From assembly GCA_036971715.1 (NCBI GenBank), contig JAVHJL010000002.1, positions 1,954,501 to 2,018,500 on the forward strand: DNA of 64,000 nucleotides. The letters run 5' to 3'. The notes beneath the pieces were generated by a model, which was not told the origin of the DNA, made no database searches, and was given only the letters and a program-made list of their open reading frames with translations. This DNA is from Arthrobotrys musiformis (taxonomy: Eukaryota; Ascomycota; Orbiliomycetes; Orbiliales; Orbiliaceae). Positions 57,366 to 64,000 of the stretch are shown one piece after another; position 1 is the stretch's first letter, and every line of letters starts with the position of its first letter. Made by a program: the position numbers and the translations under genes.

Positions 57366-59510
57366 ATGGCCTCGACGCGACGCATAAAATCCAACAGCTG
57401 GCGCGAAGGCTACTACCCCCATCCGATCTCCCACTGGCGGTATAGCGTTAGTCATCCACGTGACGACAAGTATCTTCGTGAATTTTCCTGCGCTATTCGT
57501 AATGAACCAGATTGGACTTCAAAAATACTAGATCGAGAATTTTTAGCGGAGAAATTCGAGACGATGGAATTGGGGGATGGGTGGCTTTGCCATGAATTAG
57601 GATGGGATGTGGAGGAAGTCAAGTTCATCTTGGATGAGTTGATGTGCTATCGGGAGTACGTGGAAGGTCTGAAGGCCAAAGGACTTAAAATGGAGCCGGA
57701 TATTGATGGGGTCTGGAGAGCAAACCACATTATCAGCGAAGAGGCGCGGGAGAAACTACTGGAAGGTCTGCTCAGAAGCTACTACACCCTGGCCACGACA
57801 TAAACTCACCCCTCCTGTCTCATTTAACTCCAGATTTGTGGATTCCAAAGGGTTTCCCGGTCTTTCAGTTCCAAAATTTAGCGCTAACCCCGTGACCTCG
57901 AAAGAATAGCCGCAGCCTTGCTTGAAAGCTCTAACAACGGAACGGAAGGTTCTTCATCAGAGTTAAACGGCCAAGTTGTAAACTTGGTCGATCCATCGCT
58001 CTGGCCCTTGATCAGTGGGCGCTCAGTTGACCTAGATGGCAATCTAATTGAGAGCAATATGAGGTATTCATGCGCCCGGCAGTGGGAGTATTCCGGGTTC
58101 CGTCGTCCATTTGGATATTGCGATGAGTTTTCCTGGTTACCTTCCGAGTTTTACGTTTCCGCGGATGGGAAGGAAACCAGAATAAAATCATATATTAACA
58201 ATCTATCCTCCCCTTGGCAACGCCAGCTGTTCTATCCCATTTTGGAAACGATATTTACTCAATTTGTTCCCCTGTTCAACAACACCCTAGCTGATCTTTC
58301 CCGCAACCGACACAATCAACCGCGCACCGGATCTTGGCTAGATATAAGGGACCTGGGCAAAGTACCATGCATCCGGTACGATGTGAGGCTAGGAAAATGG
58401 GCTGAACTGCTTCAGCAGCTCCGAGATGACGAAAACATGACCGTCAGATACCTAGACTTTGCTGAGTATGGGGCCCCAAGCAAACGTACCGGTAGAAAAG
58501 ACCCCCGACGTCTCCATCCAGTCATAAAACATGTAAAATGGCAGAACATGTGGTCGCCGCCCCAAATTACCGATGCGTCAAAGCTAGAAGGGAGGAATTT
58601 GAAAGTGGTAGTCAAGATGGTCAACGCTGTCTTGACTCCGACCCAGCCAGAGTACTACGGGTTAGAGAATCATATAGTTGGAACCTTGGTAGGCTAAGCT
58701 CCTGTCAAATTCAATGTCCGCGCTTGGCTGTCGACTTTTTTACTAAATACAGGAGCTAGAACGAGCGGGTTGTAGCAACAGGGATATATTTCTATGCGAA
58801 ACAAAATATCACAGACGCGGTTATAAACTTCCGAAAAACTCTATATTTCCCCGATGATGATGAGGATGATGATGAGAGGAAATCCACTTCTGATTCGGAC
58901 GATAATTCGGACGACAAACCGGACTATGACGAGTGCGACACCCAGAGTCAGAAAGTAGGGAATATTTTTATTAAGGTATGAATCTGGCGCTGGGTGTATT
59001 TTACATATATTGGGAGGGGGCCTGCAATACTGATCTCTGTTTTTGATATGCTTAAATATTAATAGGAAGGAATGGGTGTCGTATTTCCGAACGTATTGAT
59101 ACACGGTCTAGAAGAATTCGAATTGCTAGATAAATTCCAGTCAGGACATCTAAAAATGCTAATATTCCACCTGTGTGAACCCTCTGAGAATCACAATGTA
59201 GGTCACCACTCACTATTCTTTTTCCCTTCGCTGCAACAACTAATATGCAGTCCGAAATATTAATACGGCGTAGATACCAACAACAAGCATAATCATGCCA
59301 CAGCAACCGGGAGCCAGAGCAGAGCTACTAGAGTGCCTCCGGCGGGAAGGCCCATTAGCAAATTTACCCGAAGAAATCTTTCAAGAAATTACGAGTTATC
59401 TGCCAGCTGTTGTAACGGTAAGGGAGGCCCAAGAGTACCGCAAGGAGTTTATGGATGAAACATTCCCTGGTAAGGCTGGCTTGGTTAGTGGTACTGACCG
59501 CTCCTTGTAA
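57366..59510 (+). CDS. DUF4246-family protein, five exons
   Basis: Exons 57366-57765, 57916-58688, 58760-58975, 59066-59197 and 59274-59510 close in phase to 585 aa. Family landmarks, in order, are EPDWTSKILDREFLAEKF, VVNLVDPSLWPLISGRS, SWLPSEFYVSADGK followed by SYINNLSSPWQRQLFYPILE, KVVVKMVNAVLTPTQPEYYG, NITDAVINFRKTLYF, GVVFPNVLIHGLEEFEL, and the C-terminal QQPGARAELLECLRREGPLA with FQEITSYLP. These are the conserved blocks of the fungal DUF4246 family, whose activity is unknown. The start has a good context (CCGCCATGG). The first intron has an atypical GTCTGC donor; without it translation stops at 57803. An acidic Asp/Ser insert (about residues 419-450) is specific to this copy as far as I recall. 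Confidence 0.85.
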
Positions 59511-62361
59511 GGCTACCTATATAATATTGCTATCGGACCTCTCTCTGTCCCAGATGAGAGCGAAAGGGGTTTGCTCATCGCTGACTCATTTGTGTGCTAG
59601 TGATGAGTACGAGGAGCTGGGCTAATTTTGTGGGTGTCGGACTCGACGGGCTGCTCGCGCCGTGGACATGGTATTGGTTATATTTTAGGTGCGATATTTA
59701 TATACAATCTTACAATCCAAACCTCGACGCGGTATTGTAACTTTACTGCTTCATTTATGAGTACACCTGGTCTCGGACGCAGACTGCATAAAGAGTGACC
59801 GGGTACACCCTCAACTTTTCATATTGACCCACAAAAAGGCGCCCTCGATCGAACATGGTCAATGGCTCAAGCGCGCGGTGAGCAGCCTAACGAAAGCGTG
59901 GAAGTTGTATTTTCTATGATCCCGTTTCTGTGGCTTCTCAGCCTTAGTTATGAGGCTACTTTTAGCTATAAATGTATGTACAAGCAACCTAAATTTGCGC
60001 TCGGTTGCACTATTCCGATGCCATAGATATATTCACAATTTAGTTACACGTTCATGAGACTGAGGCATGTTTACCACAGAGATATTATTGATTCGATTCA
60101 ACAGCACAACGAATGAGTTTTGAAGGAAATATTCCACCATAAATCCAACCTCGATATCATCTCATAAACAAACGTGGCTTCAACACCTACATCAATAATG
60201 AAGGGGATCAATTGATTGAATTGCGAGTTTAGCACGGAATCACGCCCACCAAGACACTCGAGTTGCGCGCAATTAAGCAAGCCTTGATAGATTGGAAGAT
60301 CTTTTATTTTGAAGCCATGCACGTATTTCTAAGAATTAGTGGACTCCCACGCTTGATTCTTCTTACATGAGTGGGGTGCCCCAAAAATTATGAGGTCGAT
60401 ATAACATTATATAGAATTTCAAATCTAAGTTTAACGAAATAATTCGACCAAAACTAGCAATTAAATTTATAAAGCTACCCGAAAGGGAAAAAATGGCACG
60501 ATATTATTTGAGATCAATAAAGCTACTCTGTCACCCACCCTTCTCAAGATCTTTCGACAGGAGCATCGCACGTGAGGCACAAGTTGTAGAGGGTTTTGAA
60601 TCCATCTAGGAGGAACTGTGTAACCTATTCTTGAAGCCTGTAGCTCATGATCAAATCGGTCGGTTGTGACCGAAATATCAGTCCAATGGTTGTGGCCTGG
60701 GGGCAACGGTTGCTGGCTTATGGCTAGCCAATTTGTACTAGCGCATAAGTCCCCATACCTAGCTCGCTAGTTCAGATAGCGAGCCGTGCTGCTCGTAGGT
60801 AATTCGAGGCTAACAATTCGGCTACGAACTACTATGCGGTAATATATACATGTATACATCTTGATGCATATATATCTAAATTGACGGGAAATATTAGAGC
60901 GTATATATAAAACACTTGGAATGTCGAAGCGATCGAATTTCTAGATTTTTAATGTGGGGGTTTATGCTTTGACACGCAACTGCATTATAATGCAACTCCG
61001 CATACCCGCATGATCCTATATCCACACACGTAATTAATTCTATACCTATATCATATTCAATATTTATTGCATTATTATAGCGAATTTGTTGCTATGTCTA
61101 ATCCGGGAAAGTTGTCGTCACGGATTTAAGGTTTTCCTAGTGATTAGTCTAAACTTTATTCTTTGAATACTACAGTACGTTGGTAGTTTCGGTAAATTCA
61201 AGGTTCCTCCCCTCTTGATTTTGCTTGGGGAGAAAGCTTAATAGTTCAGAGGAATGGAGCAGTTCGAACGGATTTGAAAACTACGAGTACAAATATGCAC
61301 AATTCGGGGAGCGGGATCTCGGATCGACTGTCTCCCGTCTCGGCAACTTTTGTTAGCGTCGGCACCACACACCGAGCAACTTTTGTTAGCGTCGGCACCA
61401 CACACCGATTTTGTGTTGGCGTGGTGTTTCTGAGCTCTGGCCTTAGTCGGTCTGGCAACGGCTTTTGTGTACCCAGACCGGGATTTTGTGTAGCCAAACG
61501 AAAACAACAGATCCCAGTTTCATATAACATTGCCGAACTTAGCCGAGACTTCCAACATTTAGACTATGTCGATCCTAAAAGGTGGAGCTTGAGCAAAGAC
61601 GTGAACCCCGCTGTGGAAGACTAGTCTGCCGGCGTGGGTACCCATGGTTGCTTTTCCAAGGGTCTGACCCAACGTTTTGGAACTGTAATAGCCCGAGAGT
61701 CGCTTAGTTAGGAATCTAATATCGATATCTGTTGATATTGATAAGTATTGCGCAACCGGAGCCCCACATACGAAGTTGTAAATCGTTGTTGCCTTGCCTT
61801 GCCACATATACAACGGTGCTTGCTATACCGTTAGTTCGGTGTAGGATGGTCCCCATGGCTATCGTTATGTACCTAGGAACACACGATGAATATGTTCAAA
61901 TTTTCGCAGGTAGCTAATTTCATCTTAGGGGCCCTCCGAAGTAGTTTCTCGTCTGCGCCAATCAACACTTTGTTCAATCCGAGATTCTATGAGAAAGCTT
62001 TCAGGGATGGATATTCACAAAAAAAATTGTGTTTGAATTTGGACAGCGCCATATATATATTTATAATCTAAAACAAAACAAAAGAAGGTAGCTTCGGCGC
62101 TCGAACAAAAACCGTGGTGCTGAGAAACCACAGTTACTTTCGGGGAATGCCCTGATACCGAAACTGACAAGTTGAAGTCCTTATCCAGGTCCTTCGGCTT
62201 GAATCTATCCATCTAAATACAAGACCACCCATCGCCTTGTTTGAGAAGCAAAAGTCACAAACACATTCTAATCTACATTGTTTTTTGGATCATGAATCAT
62301 CTTAACGTTAATATCCCACCGCTATTCACCTGGCTACTTTGCCTAGCCCTCGAGAGGAAAT
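59511..62361. other. Intergenic, 2.85 kb, AT-rich
   Basis: No gene is certain. Two adjoining minus-strand frames (60706-60467, with RCSCRKILRRVGDRVALL; and 60322-60098, with KDLPIYQGLLNCAQLECLGG) have protein-like composition and could be remnants or exons of one gene, but I could not join them. A plus frame at 61274-61624 contains a 33-nt tandem duplication (listed). Confidence 0.45.
61343..61408 (+). repeat. 33-nt tandem duplication
   Basis: Two perfect, adjoining 33-nt units (start GCAACTTTTGTTAGCGTCGG) lie within an open plus frame and keep it open, giving a duplicated 11-residue unit ATFVSVGTTHR. Perfect identity suggests a recent event. Confidence 0.9.
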
Positions 62362-64000
62362 TTAGAAGTAACCAATATCCTCGGTGTCAGGTTTGCCTGG
62401 CTTACCTCCAGCCTTGGGGGGCTTGGGGAATGGGAGAGCTGGCTTAGCGCAGTAGGTGTCTGCGACTTTCGACAGACGGGCCGGGGCGTTGGCGGCCTGG
62501 CAAGCTTTATCCTGAGCCTCGCAAAGATTCTGATAACCAGACATCTTCTTGACAGCGGCAGATTTGAGGCAGTCTTTCTTTTGTTCGAGACAAGCGTTCA
62601 AGCAAGCTGCGGAGAGGCGGGCTGCTTTCTTCTCGTAGTGGAGAGGGCAATTGGCCTTGGGCCATGCAGTTCCGGGGCCGACGTAGAGCTTGAATGGATA
62701 TTTGGGATGTACGGTCTTGTCATTATTACAAGATACGGCTGGTGCCTTGATTCCGCCAACGGGGTATTTGGAACCCTCAGGAGCAGCGCAAAGAGTATCA
62801 TCAAGTGGGGGGCCTTCGTCACCTGGCTTAGGCTTGCTTGGCTTGCCACCCGGCTTTCCGTTGCCTTCTTCTTCTTCTGGCTCAGGTTCATCGGTAGGCT
62901 TGGTGGTAGGCTTCTTGGTGCTGGATGGTCCGGGGGCTGGTTTTCCGCCTGGCGTAGGCTTGTTGTCGGGGTTCTCCTCATCGGGGTTCTCCTCATCGGG
63001 CTTCTCTTCATCGGGCTTCTCTTCATCGGGCTTCTCTTCATCGGGCTTCTCTTCATCGGGCTTCTCTTCATCGGGCTTCTCCTCGTCAGGATTCTCCTCA
63101 GCGGGCTTACCACCGGGATTACCGTTAGTAGGCTCTGGACCTTTCGTAGTCTTTGTGACGTATACTGTTCCTGCGGGTGAGGGCTTGGGGATCGTTGGAC
63201 GCTTGCCGTTGGGGGAGTACCAGGTAAGTGTAACAGTCTTAGCGGGCCTCCTGACGGTCTTGGTTTCCTCTTCAGGTTCATCATCAACTTCGACAGTCTT
63301 GACTGCTTCACCCGGCTTAGTCTTGTAAGGGGTTGGCTTGGGCCTTCCTCGTGTCCAATAGATGGTAACGGTCTTGGTGATCTTCGGATTTGGGTTCTCT
63401 TCCGGTTCCTCTGGTTCTGGGGCATCAGTGGGGTCGACTCTGACAACTTTCGTTGTTTCACCTGGCCTGGTTTTAACGGGCTTGGGGGAGGGGGAGCCTC
63501 TGGTCCAGTAAACAGTAATCGTCTTGGTAATCTTCGTCGGAGGTGGTGTCTCTTCTACTTCTTCTTCTTCTTCAGGTTCAACGGTGGTCGTGACAAGGAC
63601 TGTCTTTGCCGGGTCGTACTTTGGTTTGGGACTTGGTTTCACGCCCTTGGTGATGGTATAGTAGAGGGTGACAAATTTGACAGGCTTTCCAGTGACTGTG
63701 ACGACCACGGTCTCTGTCTTGTTGTAGTCCTCAGGCTCCATTGTTGGTTCTGGCTTGCCCGGGAAGAAGGTAAGGGTCTTTGTGAAGGGAACAGCTTTGG
63801 TAACGAAAATCGTCTTGGTCTTTTCATCGCCAGCAGGTGGCTTCGTTGGCTCTGCCTGACCGTACGTCGAAATGAGTGTGACGGTAACTGTTGGAATCTC
63901 TTCCTCGTCCTCGCAGTTATCGGAGATGAAGAGTTCCTTGTTGAATTGCAAACTGTAGTACCCATTGCCACCGCAAAACTGATGGAACTTCACGTCCGTG
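62362..64000 (-). CDS. Pro/Glu/Lys/Thr-rich surface-type protein, N-terminus beyond window
   Basis: The frame is open from the window edge to the stop at 62362-62364, about 545 codons, with no acceptable ATG near the edge, so the start lies outside. From the N-terminal side there is FCGGNGYYSLQFNKELF (with a following Cys), perhaps the end of an extracellular Cys domain. A long Thr/Val/Pro region has three repeats of the kind KTVTIYWTRGRPKPTP, with TVTVT strands typical of fungal wall/mucin-like proteins. Then come a (EEKPD)n array and a PKPGDEGPP linker. The C-terminal Cys-rich domain of about 130 residues has nine Cys (for example CLNACLEQKKDC) and ends DTEDIGYF. No GPI signal is seen. It is likely extracellular or wall-associated; the function is unknown. 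High Pro/Glu/Lys content sets it apart from neighbours. Confidence 0.75.
   Translation of the reverse strand, partial: TDVKFHQFCGGNGYYSLQFNKELFISDNCEDEEEIPTVTVTLISTYGQAEPTKPPAGDEKTKTIFVTKAVPFTKTLTFFPGKPEPTMEPEDYNKTETVVVTVTGKPVKFVTLYYTITKGVKPSPKPKYDPAKTVLVTTTVEPEEEEEVEETPPPTKITKTITVYWTRGSPSPKPVKTRPGETTKVVRVDPTDAPEPEEPEENPNPKITKTVTIYWTRGRPKPTPYKTKPGEAVKTVEVDDEPEEETKTVRRPAKTVTLTWYSPNGKRPTIPKPSPAGTVYVTKTTKGPEPTNGNPGGKPAEENPDEEKPDEEKPDEEKPDEEKPDEEKPDEEKPDEENPDEENPDNKPTPGGKPAPGPSSTKKPTTKPTDEPEPEEEEGNGKPGGKPSKPKPGDEGPPLDDTLCAAPEGSKYPVGGIKAPAVSCNNDKTVHPKYPFKLYVGPGTAWPKANCPLHYEKKAARLSAACLNACLEQKKDCLKSAAVKKMSGYQNLCEAQDKACQAANAPARLSKVADTYCAKPALPFPKPPKAGGKPGKPDTEDIGYF
62971..63105 (-). repeat. Nine in-frame 15-nt repeats encoding EEKPD/EENPD
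   Basis: Nine consecutive 15-nt units lie in the surface-protein gene, five of them identical (63001-63075) and the outer ones slightly diverged. Each encodes a pentapeptide of the form E-E-K/N-P-D. Identity highest in the centre is the usual pattern of slippage or unequal crossing-over growth, so length may vary between strains. Confidence 0.92.

Noticed and set aside
62581..63461. Three long frames (+ and -) overlapping the surface-protein gene, some with Gly-Phe-Ser repeats
   Set aside because: They are alternate-frame or antisense readings of the 15-nt repeat and the Pro/Glu-rich region.
1..64000. tRNA, rRNA, riboswitch and CRISPR features
   Set aside because: I looked for tRNA T-loop patterns on both strands, rRNA-like conserved stretches and regularly spaced repeats. 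The few GTTCGA-like hits lie in coding exons or lack a foldable tRNA context.

Overview
The window is nuclear DNA from a filamentous ascomycete, most likely Pezizomycotina. The evidence is many short GT-AG introns (roughly 50-230 nt, often with CTAAC/CTGAC-type branch sites), a CreB-type deubiquitinase, a DUF2417 membrane alpha/beta-fold protein, a DUF4246 protein and a NACHT-WD40 STAND receptor. I could not fix the class or species by reading alone. Gene models below were built by hand: splice sites were chosen so that exon phases close exactly and the products match known families.

Left and centre (about 1.5-43.9 kb) hold conserved housekeeping genes separated by long non-coding stretches. 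In order they are: DUS2 tRNA-dihydrouridine synthase (-), inorganic pyrophosphatase (+), the SEC20 SNARE (-), a creB-type ubiquitin protease (-), a 5.2 kb gene-free stretch, a membrane-anchored TDP2-like phosphodiesterase (+), a 56-aa membrane microprotein (+), a DUF2417 protein (+), an NAD-dependent epimerase (+), a lipocalin-like protein (-), an ARO8-type aminotransferase (+), the NTR2 spliceosome-disassembly factor (-), a secreted prepro-protein with Kex2-like sites (-), a CBS-domain protein (+), YOS1 (-, four tiny exons), ALG12 (+) and TSR4/PDCD2 (-). Several are head-to-head pairs with a shared promoter region (DUS2/IPP1, secreted protein/CBS protein, YOS1/ALG12). SEC20, YOS1 and ALG12 all serve the ER/early secretory pathway.

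Right part (about 44-62 kb) looks accessory. It has a NACHT-WD40 NLR-like receptor (+), a small multi-pass membrane protein (-), two unrecognised genes (-), a five-exon DUF4246 gene (+) and AT-richer spacer DNA. The NLR and its membrane-protein neighbour are bracketed by two inverted, outward-reading copies of an undescribed roughly 350-400 bp element. Each copy has a conserved TATAAAA. One copy carries a precise 75-nt GT-AG intron that the other copy lacks at the same point. I consider this the most novel signal in the window.

The right edge cuts a long Pro/Glu/Lys/Thr-rich surface-type protein (-) with nine in-frame 15-nt repeats. I saw no rRNA, tRNA, CRISPR or intact transposon.
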